Positions 25,574 through 33,895 of a stretch of DNA of 42,105 nt are shown piece by piece; the stretch's first letter is position 1; every line of letters begins with the position of its first letter. The DNA lies in the NCBI GenBank assembly GCA_029249225.1, contig JAQWHT010000044.1:1-42105 (forward strand), in the 5' to 3' direction. The DNA comes from Flavobacteriaceae bacterium (lineage in GTDB: Bacteria > Bacteroidota > Bacteroidia > Flavobacteriales > Flavobacteriaceae). The notes beneath the pieces were generated by a model that was given only the letters and a program-made list of their open reading frames with translations, ran no database searches and had not been told where the DNA came from. The position numbers and the translations under genes were made by a program.

Positions 25574-26923
25574 TCAGTTTAGCCAATTCCGCTCTCGCAT
25601 TTCATTCTTAACTCTTTTTGCTAAATAAATCATTGCAATCATATTGGGAATGCACATCAATGCAAAGGCGAGGTCAATAATTCCTATTACAACTTCAACA
25701 GTAACAAGTGCTGAAAAAACAATACTACCGATATAGAAGTAGTTGTAATATTTTCCCCATTTATTCTGTGTAAGAAAACCAAAACATTTAACTCCATAAT
25801 AAGAATAGGTAAAGAGGGTAGATACACCAAACACAAAGACCATAAGTAGTAAAAGCTGATCACCAAAACCAAAAAATAATCTTCTAAATGCTTCTAAGGT
25901 TAGTACAATTCCATTGAGATTTGGGAGCTGATAAGCTCCACTAATTATTACGATTAGCCCTGTAACAGTACAAACTAAAACAGTGTCTAGTAACGGACCA
26001 AGCATTGCTACCAGCCCTTCGTCAGTACCCTTTGAACTTTGTGATTGACCGTGGTACATGGGTGCATTCCCAACACCACTTTCGTTAGAAAAAACAGCTC
26101 TGCGAACCCCTAAGATCACAAGTCCCCAAAAACCTCCGGTCACAGCAGTTTCAAAATCAAAAGCGTTTTCAATAATAAGCTCAAAAGTAGGGAGGATAGC
26201 CCGGCTGTTTGAAATCAGGATAAAAAGTCCCATCATAAAATAAAGTACAACCATTAAAGGGACTAAGTTAGAGGTTACTTTTACAATTGATTTTAGCCCA
26301 CCAAAAATGACAAATGAACTCACTAATGACAATACTATCCCAATAATTAATTTCCACTGAAAATCACCCAAGGCTACATACGAATCAGGTTCAATGACAT
26401 TAATAAAAGTTTGGGTGAGTTGATTGGCAGTAAAAGCAGGAAGAACACCAAAAAGACCAGCAATAGAAAACCAAATAGCAAGTGACTTCCCCCATTTTTT
26501 TATCCCTAATTGCATATAAAACATTGGCCCGCCTAAAGGACTACCGTCTTGTTCAGTCGTTCTAAGCTGAACGGCCAATGTACAAGAGTAAAATTTGATT
26601 ATCATCCCAATTAATGCAGTAAGCCACATCCACACAAGCACCCCAGGGCCACCCATATGAATAGCGATAGCAACACCAGAAATATTACCCAGTCCAACTG
26701 TTGCTGCAAGTACAGCTGAGAGCGCTTGAAACCTTGAAATTCCTTTATACTTCTCTTTTTTAAAAAGTAATTCAAAGGCAGATTTAAGTTTTAAAAGTGG
26801 GACTCCCTTACTTTGAATCATTAGGTAGACTCCTCCACCTACAACAGCAAAAAGCATGACCCACTCAAGGGGGCTGATCATACTTTGTAATATTTTTTCC
26901 AAGAATGATACCCATTCGAACAT
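25574..26923 (-). CDS. AGCS family sodium:alanine/glycine symporter
   Basis: 449 residues with about eleven membrane helices. The AGCS signature region is clear: FQALSAVLAATVGLGNISGV, then MGGPGVLVWMWLTALIGM, and PLGGPMFYM and the FSNESGVGNAPM loop. Family members carry alanine, glycine and sometimes D-alanine with Na+ across the inner membrane. Convergent with the M20 gene and divergent from the Tat-signal aminotransferase (106-bp gap). Confidence 0.93.
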   Translation of the reverse strand: MFEWVSFLEKILQSMISPLEWVMLFAVVGGGVYLMIQSKGVPLLKLKSAFELLFKKEKYKGISRFQALSAVLAATVGLGNISGVAIAIHMGGPGVLVWMWLTALIGMIIKFYSCTLAVQLRTTEQDGSPLGGPMFYMQLGIKKWGKSLAIWFSIAGLFGVLPAFTANQLTQTFINVIEPDSYVALGDFQWKLIIGIVLSLVSSFVIFGGLKSIVKVTSNLVPLMVVLYFMMGLFILISNSRAILPTFELIIENAFDFETAVTGGFWGLVILGVRRAVFSNESGVGNAPMYHGQSQSSKGTDEGLVAMLGPLLDTVLVCTVTGLIVIISGAYQLPNLNGIVLTLEAFRRLFFGFGDQLLLLMVFVFGVSTLFTYSYYGVKCFGFLTQNKWGKYYNYFYIGSIVFSALVTVEVVIGIIDLAFALMCIPNMIAMIYLAKRVKNEMRERNWLN

Positions 26924-27029
26924 TTCGAAAAGTAGGCATTAATTTTTAGTTTTTAAAAAAAAAAAGAACCCTTATTAAATTTCAAAAATTAATTAAAAAA
27001 AAAGGTAACTTCGATAAAAATCATAAAAT

Positions 27030-28142
27030 ATGCAGTCAAGAAGAGATTGGTTAAAAGCATCGATGGGGATAGGAGGTTTAATGATGGCGCCTACCACATT
27101 ACTCACAGCCCAAGAAAAAGACAAATTTCAGCCAAGAAAATTAGAATCGATTGTTAGATTGAGTTCAAACGAAAATCCATACGGTCCCTCGAAAAGAGTT
27201 CAGGATCGTATTGTAAATTCTTTTTCAGAGGCCTGCCGTTATCCTTATGCTTACTCAGACGGTTTAGCAGAGCAGCTGGCAAAAAAACACAGCGTATCTC
27301 CAGAATCAATAATTATTACAGGAGGCTCAACAGAGGGCTTAAAAATTGCTGGGATTACTTTTGCAGCTAATGGTGGAGAAATTATTTCTGGCCAGCCTAC
27401 TTTTTTAGCCATGATGGATTATGCAAAGCAATGGGGCGCAACTGTTAATTGGGTACCAGTAGGAGAAGATAAAGGGTATGATTTGGATGCAATTGAAAAT
27501 CAAATATCAGATCAGACCAAACTGATCTTTTTGTGTAATCCGAATAATCCAACAGGGACATTGGTTCCAGCTCAAAGGCTTGTAGATTTTTGTGATGTCG
27601 CTAGTAAAAAAGCAATTGTATTTTCTGATGAGGCGTATTACGATTTTATCGAATCCCCAAACTATCCAAGTATGATTGAAGCTGTAAAGCGAGGGGATAA
27701 TGTCATTGTTTCAAAAACATTTTCAAAAGTTTATGGAATGGCAGGATTACGAGTTGGATACCTGGTAGCAAAGCCTGAGATTGCCAATAAAATACGAAAA
27801 AATGTTGTTGCGATGAGCAATGTTCTCGCCGTAGAGGCTGCCAAAGAAGCGCTTCGGGATGAGGAATTTTATAGGTTTTCATTAGCACAAAATAAAGAAG
27901 CTAAACAACGTATTTATAAGCTACTTGATCATCTAAAATTGGATTACGTTTTGTCGCATACAAACTTTATCTTTTTTCATTCCAAAAGAGATATTCGAAA
28001 GTTAGGTCCTGAGATGTTAGCAAAAGGAGTTCGAATCGGGCGACCCTTTCCTCCTTTTTATGATTGGTGTAGAATTAGTACGGGAACTCTTGAAGAAGTA
28101 GACCTCTTTATAAAAGGGATGCTAGAGGTTTACCAAGGATAG
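27030..28142 (+). CDS. HisC-like PLP aminotransferase with Tat export signal
   Basis: 370 residues of the class I/II aminotransferase fold, nearest to histidinol-phosphate aminotransferase (LSSNENPYGPS, GGSTEGLKI, FLCNPNNPTGT, SDEAYYDF). The PLP lysine is K233 in KTFSKVYGMAGLRVGYL. Unusually the N-terminus is a twin-arginine signal: SRRDWLKASMGIGGLMM followed by TLLTAQE. Export of a folded PLP enzyme through Tat makes sense because the cofactor must be loaded in the cytoplasm. No his genes are near, so histidine biosynthesis is unlikely; a periplasmic amino-acid transamination is more probable but unproven. Confidence 0.88.
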   Translation: MQSRRDWLKASMGIGGLMMAPTTLLTAQEKDKFQPRKLESIVRLSSNENPYGPSKRVQDRIVNSFSEACRYPYAYSDGLAEQLAKKHSVSPESIIITGGSTEGLKIAGITFAANGGEIISGQPTFLAMMDYAKQWGATVNWVPVGEDKGYDLDAIENQISDQTKLIFLCNPNNPTGTLVPAQRLVDFCDVASKKAIVFSDEAYYDFIESPNYPSMIEAVKRGDNVIVSKTFSKVYGMAGLRVGYLVAKPEIANKIRKNVVAMSNVLAVEAAKEALRDEEFYRFSLAQNKEAKQRIYKLLDHLKLDYVLSHTNFIFFHSKRDIRKLGPEMLAKGVRIGRPFPPFYDWCRISTGTLEEVDLFIKGMLEVYQG

Positions 28143-28144
28143 TA

Positions 28145-28813
28145 TTATTTTTCTTTGACAATGATATAGGTAGCCTTTACTCCAGTAGCGAGATTCCATC
28201 TGTTAGATCCCACAAGTTTTCCCTCGTCGTCAAAAACACGTACTTCAGCGGTATTGGGGCCTGATTCACCCTGATTCAAGGCAACAAAATCAATCTTGTT
28301 GAAGCCCATGACCAAGTTAATAGAAATGCTTTTAAAGCGTTCTTGAAGAAGGATCCTTGGTACAACTTCTTTATCGTTTAGCATGATACGAATTAAATCT
28401 CCATCTGGAGATTCGTGATCACGAACGGCAATTTGAACAAAACGACCGTTATTTCTAAAATCCCCTAAATACTGGTCTACTTTAAATTGGTTGGGATTTT
28501 TCTCTTTTTCTGGACTACGATTTAAGCGATTTAAATATCGTTTACCAGGGTCTAGAAACGCTTCGCCTTTCCCAAAATTTAGTGGAGGATTGTTCAGTTC
28601 ATTTTTAGGATCCTTAAATTCTATTTTTGGGTTAAAAAAATCTTCTGAAAGAAACTCTTTTTGCGTTTTGGGAGCCAATAAGCTTGGGCTATTATTTTCG
28701 GGGGGAGGCGCGAGTATAATACTCGATTCATTAGTTTCACCTACAATCTGACCCAAAAGGAAGCTTACTCCTAGGGTAAAATAACAGACTGTAAATGAAA
28801 ACAAATTCTTCAT
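28145..28813 (-). CDS. Secreted protein of unknown function, conserved flavobacterial type
   Basis: 222 residues. A signal peptide (FTVCYFTLGVSFLLGQ) is followed by a Pro/Asn-rich linker and a C-terminal domain of about 110 residues beginning FKVDQYLGDFRNNG. The domain includes IAVRDHESPDGDLIRIMLND, FNKIDFVALNQGESGPNT and NLATGVKATYIIV, a pattern I recall in secreted hypothetical proteins of many flavobacteria; a beta-sandwich is likely. Function unknown. Converges with the HisC-like gene with a 2-bp gap. Confidence 0.75.
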   Translation of the reverse strand: MKNLFSFTVCYFTLGVSFLLGQIVGETNESSIILAPPPENNSPSLLAPKTQKEFLSEDFFNPKIEFKDPKNELNNPPLNFGKGEAFLDPGKRYLNRLNRSPEKEKNPNQFKVDQYLGDFRNNGRFVQIAVRDHESPDGDLIRIMLNDKEVVPRILLQERFKSISINLVMGFNKIDFVALNQGESGPNTAEVRVFDDEGKLVGSNRWNLATGVKATYIIVKEK

Positions 28814-28933
28814 TGCAATGATCTAGCAACACAAACCTAGGATGAATTCGCCTCATTCTCAAGGCTTTTAACAACTATTTAATGTAAAACCACTTTTTTA
28901 GCTATCTTTAAAACAACCAAATAATTTAAACTT

Positions 28934-30748
28934 ATGGAATTAGCAATACTTGACTGGCTAATTATTTTTTTATTTTTTGTGATTTCTTTAGGGATTGGAA
29001 TTTATGTTTCCAAATCCTCTGGTCAGAGTGCAAATGAATTCTTTCTCTCGGGCAGGAGTATGCCATGGTGGCTCTTAGGTCTTTCCATGGTAGCAACCAC
29101 TTTTTCAACGGACACACCCAATCTAGTGACTGACATCGTTCGAACTAATGGAGTTTCCGGGAACTGGGTTTGGTGGGCTTTTTTAATTACTGGTCTTCTA
29201 ACGGTTTTCGTTTACGCCAAGTTATGGAGAAAGTCTAATGTGAATACTGATTTAGAATTCTATGAACTTCGTTATGGAGGAAAGCCAGCAAGTTTTTTAA
29301 GAAAATTTAGAGCAATTTATTTGGGAATAATTTTCAACGTTATTACGATGTCTGCAGTCACTCTTGCAGCCATTAAAATTGGTGGAATAATGCTTGGCTT
29401 AGAGCCGTGGGAGACTGTAATTACAGCAGGCTTAGTCACGGTAACGTTCAGTGCTATAGGCGGTTTTAAAGGTGTTGTTTACACAGATGTTATTTTATTT
29501 TTTGTCGCTATGGGAGGTGCTATTGGCGCAGCCTATTATCTTGTAAACCTTCCAGAGGTAGGGGGTATGCAAGCTTTACTTACTCATGAAAATGTGGTAG
29601 ATAAAATCTCAATTCTCCCCAATTTTGGAAATAGAGAAGCGCTAATTACCTTACTGATTATTCCATTAGCTGTACAATGGTGGAGTTCGTGGTATCCAGG
29701 TGCGGAACCCGGTGGAGGGGGGTATATTGCCCAAAGGATGCTTGCTGCAAAAGATGAAAATCATGCTATCGGAGCAACTTTTTTCTTTAATATCATGCAT
29801 TACGCATTAAGACCGTGGCCTTGGATACTAGTCGCATTAGCTTCCCTTGTTGTATTTCCCGATTTAGAAAGTATCCAAGCTGCATTTCCAAAAATTACAG
29901 CAGATAAATTGGGCCACGATTTAGCATACCCTGCCATGCTAACAAAACTTCCTACAGGGCTTTTGGGACTGGTTTTAGCCTCTTTAATTTCAGCTTATAT
30001 GAGTACGATCTCAACTCAATTAAATTGGGGTTCTTCCTATATCGTTTATGATTTTTATAAACGGCAAATTAACCCTGAGGCCTCCCAAAAAAGACTCGTG
30101 GCAGTAGGCCGTTTATCAACAGTTTTATTGATGGTATTAAGTACCTTATTAGCTTTATTACTTCAGAACGCAATGCAATTGTTTAATCTCTTGCTAGTGT
30201 TTGGAGCAGGAACAGGTTTAATTTTTATACTCAGATGGTTTTGGTGGCGGATTAATGCTTGGAGTGAAATTGCAGCCATGGTCGTTTCGGGCTTAATATC
30301 CCTACTTCTTGCAATTCCTTCTTTTGGAATAAAAGAAGCGTTATTTGGGATAGAAGGCGTTTTTCCACCCTGGGCAGAATTTCCTTTTGTGGTATTTGTG
30401 ACTACATCAATTTGGCTTCTTACAACTTATTTTACTCCTTCAGAGAGTAAAGAAGTTTTACGGTCTTTTTACACTAAAATACAACCTGGAGGCCCTGGAT
30501 GGAAAAAGGTAATTGACGACGCCCAAAAAGATGAAATTGACCTAACTAAAGGGGAAAAAGGATGGACCGTTCCTTCTGGAATTGTGGCAATGTTACTAGG
30601 CTGTTTGTTAATTTATAGTATTATGTTTGCTACTGGCTACTTTATTTATGGAGACTACCAATTTGCATTTCCATTATTTGGAATTGCTTTAGTCTCTGCT
30701 TTTTTCCTTGTAAAAACATGGAAAAAAATACGTGTTCGGATACTGTAG
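28934..30748 (+). CDS. Sodium:solute symporter (SSS family)
   Basis: 604 residues with thirteen or more membrane segments. The N-terminal SANEFFLSGRSMPWWLLGLS is a hallmark of the SSS family, as are AIGGFKGVVYTDV and the LISAYMSTISTQLNWGSS sodium-site region. It is longer than bacterial PutP because of an extra C-terminal pair of helices (IVAMLLGCLLIYSIMFATGY). The cargo (sugar, nucleoside, amino acid or other) cannot be read from sequence. The stop codon directly abuts that of the convergent CNT transporter gene. Confidence 0.9.
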   Translation: MELAILDWLIIFLFFVISLGIGIYVSKSSGQSANEFFLSGRSMPWWLLGLSMVATTFSTDTPNLVTDIVRTNGVSGNWVWWAFLITGLLTVFVYAKLWRKSNVNTDLEFYELRYGGKPASFLRKFRAIYLGIIFNVITMSAVTLAAIKIGGIMLGLEPWETVITAGLVTVTFSAIGGFKGVVYTDVILFFVAMGGAIGAAYYLVNLPEVGGMQALLTHENVVDKISILPNFGNREALITLLIIPLAVQWWSSWYPGAEPGGGGYIAQRMLAAKDENHAIGATFFFNIMHYALRPWPWILVALASLVVFPDLESIQAAFPKITADKLGHDLAYPAMLTKLPTGLLGLVLASLISAYMSTISTQLNWGSSYIVYDFYKRQINPEASQKRLVAVGRLSTVLLMVLSTLLALLLQNAMQLFNLLLVFGAGTGLIFILRWFWWRINAWSEIAAMVVSGLISLLLAIPSFGIKEALFGIEGVFPPWAEFPFVVFVTTSIWLLTTYFTPSESKEVLRSFYTKIQPGGPGWKKVIDDAQKDEIDLTKGEKGWTVPSGIVAMLLGCLLIYSIMFATGYFIYGDYQFAFPLFGIALVSAFFLVKTWKKIRVRIL

Positions 30749-32068
30749 TTATCCTAAAATAATTCCAGCGATTGTCGCGGACATAAGCGAAACTAATGTG
30801 CCCGCAATCATTGCTTTAAACCCAAGTTCGGTGAGAGTCTTTCGAATTTTAGGGGCAATGATTCCGATACCTCCAACTTGTATTCCGATGGAGGCAAAAT
30901 TTGCAAAGCCACAAAGCATATAGGTCGCCATGACTACTGACTTTTGATAAGTAAGGTGAATAGCACTACTACTGTTTTTTAAATCAACCAATTGGGTATA
31001 CCCCACAAATTCACTAGCAACAAGTTTAATCCCTATAAGTTGACCCATAAGTGCCATATCTTCTTTTGCAATACCAATAAGCCACATAAGTGGAGCAAAA
31101 AGGTAGCCTAATATGAATTCAATTGAAAAAGTTTTATAAAGAGTATGTTCTGAAATCCAGGCATTGAGCCCTATGAATTCTCCAAAGCTTGCAAGTACTC
31201 CACTCAGCATTGCAATAAGGGCAATAAAAACCAAGAGCATTGCACCCACATTTACAGCCATTTTAACGCCTTCATTAGTCCCAATCGATATAGCAGAAAG
31301 AAAATTTGATCCAATTTTATCGCGAGAAACTTGAATATCTGTTTGAATATCATCTGTTTGAGGATAGATAATTTTGGCAATAACGACTGCTCCAGGGGCA
31401 GCCATAACTGATGCGGCTAATAAACTTTTTGCAAATTCTAATCGTTGAACAGGATCATTCCCACCCAAAAAACCGATATAGGCCCCTAAGACACTCCCCG
31501 CAACAGTTGCCATTCCACCTACCATGACTAAGAAAATCTCAGAACGGTTCATTTTCTCTAGGTAGGCTTTTATCATTAGAGGTGCTTCCGTTTGACCTAA
31601 AAAAATGTTTCCTGCAACAGAAAGACTTTCAGTACCGGAAATTTTAAAAAGTTTTGTCAGACCCCAAGCCAAGAATCCAACTACTTTTTGAATGATACCG
31701 AAGTAGTATAGAATGGAACTCAGTGCAGAAAAGAAAATGATCACTGGCAGGGCTTGAAACACAAAAATAAAACCGTATTGATCCACGTCACCAAACTGAC
31801 CTAATAACATTTTAGCTCCTTCACCAGTGTATTCAAGTACATTGATAAAAAAGCCCCCTAATCCTTCAAACAAACTTTTGACCCAGTCTACTTTCAAGAC
31901 GCCAATTGCAATGATCACTTGGGTAAGTAAGCCAAGCCCCACTGTTTTCCATGCAATTTGTTTTCTATCCACACTAAACAAATAGGCTATAAAAAGAAGA
32001 GAAAGCATCCCTACAAAGCCCCTAACAAGTGACATAAGGGTAAACCCAGAATTGGGAATTAAATCCAT
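30749..32068 (-). CDS. CNT family Na+/nucleoside transporter (NupC-like)
   Basis: 439 residues, about ten membrane helices and re-entrant loops. Family motifs are present: NIFLGQTEAPLMIKAYL for the substrate loop, MVGGMATVAGSVLGAYIGF, GTNEGVKMAVNVGAMLL and LCGFANFASIGIQVGG near the end. CNT proteins import nucleosides with Na+ or H+. Starts at the ATG at 32068. No nucleoside catabolic genes are adjacent. Confidence 0.93.
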   Translation of the reverse strand: MDLIPNSGFTLMSLVRGFVGMLSLLFIAYLFSVDRKQIAWKTVGLGLLTQVIIAIGVLKVDWVKSLFEGLGGFFINVLEYTGEGAKMLLGQFGDVDQYGFIFVFQALPVIIFFSALSSILYYFGIIQKVVGFLAWGLTKLFKISGTESLSVAGNIFLGQTEAPLMIKAYLEKMNRSEIFLVMVGGMATVAGSVLGAYIGFLGGNDPVQRLEFAKSLLAASVMAAPGAVVIAKIIYPQTDDIQTDIQVSRDKIGSNFLSAISIGTNEGVKMAVNVGAMLLVFIALIAMLSGVLASFGEFIGLNAWISEHTLYKTFSIEFILGYLFAPLMWLIGIAKEDMALMGQLIGIKLVASEFVGYTQLVDLKNSSSAIHLTYQKSVVMATYMLCGFANFASIGIQVGGIGIIAPKIRKTLTELGFKAMIAGTLVSLMSATIAGIILG

Positions 32069-32132
32069 GATAAAATATTATGCCTAAATATAGTAAAACA
32101 CTTACCTTAAAATTCATTTTGATCTATGAATA

Positions 32133-32699
32133 ATGCGCATAAGCTTTTTTCTTTTTTTCATTATAATTAGTTTCAATAATGTGGGAGAACTATCAGCGTC
32201 GATCATTATAGATATTACTTTTCCATCCAGAAATAATTAATCCGAAATTGAAAACTCACTAGAATTAGTTTATTCAGACGAATTTGAAGGAAGCGAGCTC
32301 AACTTGGATAACTGGACTTTTGAATTGGGTTATGGATGCCCAAAACTTTGCAATAGGGGAGACAATAAAAGACAAGTTTTTACAGAAACCAACCACGGTT
32401 TAAATAATGGATATACCTTCAGCAAGGATTATCAGAAAAGGGAAACAGGAATTTAAAAACTAAGGTTTTAGGCAATAATAAAAGTACCCTCAGGCGCATG
32501 ACCTTACCAAAATTTTATATCGAGAAGTTGGTTTATTTCTATTTTTCAACATTTGCAAACTATGAAACATGGTCTTTGAGCAAATGTTTTTTTCTTGATT
32601 CTTAATATGGAAATCATGGGGAATTTTGGTGGAAGTATTGAATTGAACCTTGAATTTCCAAGAGAGAATATTATCGATTATTTCAGGGCGTATCAATAA
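32133..32699 (+). pseudogene. Decayed GH16 laminarinase-like gene
   Basis: Frame 32133 starts with a signal-like MRISFFLFFIIISF. After an in-frame TAA at 32238-32240 the same frame reads ELVYSDEFEGSELNLDNW, then TFELGYGCPKLCNRGDNKRQ and VFTETNH, the typical beginning of a GH16 beta-1,3-glucanase. It stops at 32454-32456. Further on, with a frameshift near 32577, FFLILNMEIMGNFGGSIE and then IIDYFRAYQ plus stop match the GH16 C-terminus (LNxAxGGNFGG ... VDYVRVYQ). About 100 or more middle residues, including the catalytic ExDxxE motif, are missing. So this is a laminarinase gene broken by stops, a frameshift and a deletion. Confidence 0.8.
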
Positions 32700-32714
32700 A
32701 AACTTCGATCAGAA

Positions 32715-32861
32715 TTATAATTCGGTTTGGAGAATTTTTTTGATTACATCTCGCGCAGTCATTAGTTTGATTTTATGTACACTATCATTGAAGTCTCCCT
32801 CTGAGATTTTTTTCTCAAGAAGAGCTAAAAGGGATTGAGCGGAAGGGTTATTGTTTTTCAT
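32715..32861 (-). CDS. 48-residue protein translationally coupled to pirin
   Basis: A 48-codon frame that starts in a TAATG overlap with the pirin stop codon and ends at TAA 32715-32717. The product begins MKNNNPSAQSLLALLEKKI and continues SEGDFNDSVHKIKLMTARDV, then ends KKILQTEL. It is soluble, probably all-helical and has no signal. The stop/start overlap and sensible composition support a real gene. No family recognised; it could be a small regulator or partner of pirin. Confidence 0.55.
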   Translation of the reverse strand: MKNNNPSAQSLLALLEKKISEGDFNDSVHKIKLMTARDVIKKILQTEL

Positions 32862-33574
32862 TATTGTTGCATTGGGACCTCTAAAAGAAGGATTCTTGAA
32901 TTTTTTTTAGCAGTGATTGAAAGGGATTCTGTTTCCCAAAGACCTAGTGCGTCTCGTTTGCTTAAAGGTTGGTCTGAAACACTTGCATCACCCTCAATCA
33001 TAAAAACATATATTCCATTTCCTGGCTTATGAATACTGTATTTAATATGAGTTTCTTGATCAAACTCTCCCAAATGAAACCATGCATCTTGGTGAATCCA
33101 CATTCCAGGACCTTCAGGGTCAGGAGTGACTACAGGATAGAAAGAATTGAGCGTTTTCAACTCTTTGATGTTTTTTTGGTCGTAGCGAGGGGTAACATTT
33201 TGTGTATGTGGAAAAACCCAAAGCTGTAATAATTTTAATGATTGATCTTTATTTTTATTGTATTCGCTGTGGTAAATCCCAGTTCCTGCGCTCATGACCT
33301 GAATTTCATCTGCTTCTATAACTCCAATATTGTCCATGCTGTCTTTGTGCTCTAAAGCACCTTGGAGTGGGATTGTTATAATTTCCATATTATCATGGGG
33401 ATGCGTTCCAAACCCCATTCCAGGAGCAATTATGTCGTCATTAAGTACTCTTAAAACGCCAAACTGTATGCGTTCTGGATTGTAAAAATTAGCAAAACTA
33501 AACGAATGCTTGGCGTGCAGCCAACCATGATTAGCTTCTCCTCGTGAACCAGCACTATGAAATATTTTTTTCAT
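32861..33574 (-). CDS. Pirin family protein
   Basis: 237 residues of the bicupin pirin family. The N-terminal cupin holds the metal site H58-x-H60 (FGTHPHDNMEI) and H102-x-E104 (GIYHSEYN), as in human pirin and YhhW. YhhW-type members have quercetinase activity in vitro, while others act as redox-sensing partners of transcription factors or enzymes; the role here is unknown. Cytoplasmic. The first of two coupled genes: the small 48-residue gene starts in its stop codon. Confidence 0.9.
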   Translation of the reverse strand: MKKIFHSAGSRGEANHGWLHAKHSFSFANFYNPERIQFGVLRVLNDDIIAPGMGFGTHPHDNMEIITIPLQGALEHKDSMDNIGVIEADEIQVMSAGTGIYHSEYNKNKDQSLKLLQLWVFPHTQNVTPRYDQKNIKELKTLNSFYPVVTPDPEGPGMWIHQDAWFHLGEFDQETHIKYSIHKPGNGIYVFMIEGDASVSDQPLSKRDALGLWETESLSITAKKNSRILLLEVPMQQ

Positions 33575-33618
33575 TTTTCAGGATTCTTTAAACAACTGTT
33601 GTAGGTACAAATGTAAAG

Positions 33619-33867
33619 TTATTTTTCGGTTTTCCCGTCTTTCATAGCTTTATTGAACTTCGCGACATTATCAATAAGTTTTTTCTTAGTGTTGAAATAA
33701 CTGATTAGTGTTCTAATTTTCTCCTCATTCTCTTTTTGTTCTCGATGCTTTTGTTTTTCTTCACGAATCGTATTTTTAATTTCCACATATGTGGATACTC
33801 CAAAGCCAATAACAATAGCAATACAAATGGCGTAAGCGACAAGTTCTTCGAGTTCTGAGAGGTACAT
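33619..33867 (-). CDS. Small membrane-anchored coiled-coil protein
   Basis: 82 residues: one N-terminal membrane helix (LVAYAICIAIVIGFGVSTYV) followed by a highly charged helix (REEKQKHREQKENEEKIRTL) likely to form a coiled coil, and a lysine-rich tail. Divergent from the TonB-dependent receptor with a 28-bp gap. No family recognised; codon content and a clean start at 33867 support a real gene. Confidence 0.6.
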   Translation of the reverse strand: MYLSELEELVAYAICIAIVIGFGVSTYVEIKNTIREEKQKHREQKENEEKIRTLISYFNTKKKLIDNVAKFNKAMKDGKTEK

Positions 33868-33895
33868 ATTCGTTATCTTAGCACAAATTTAAAAA

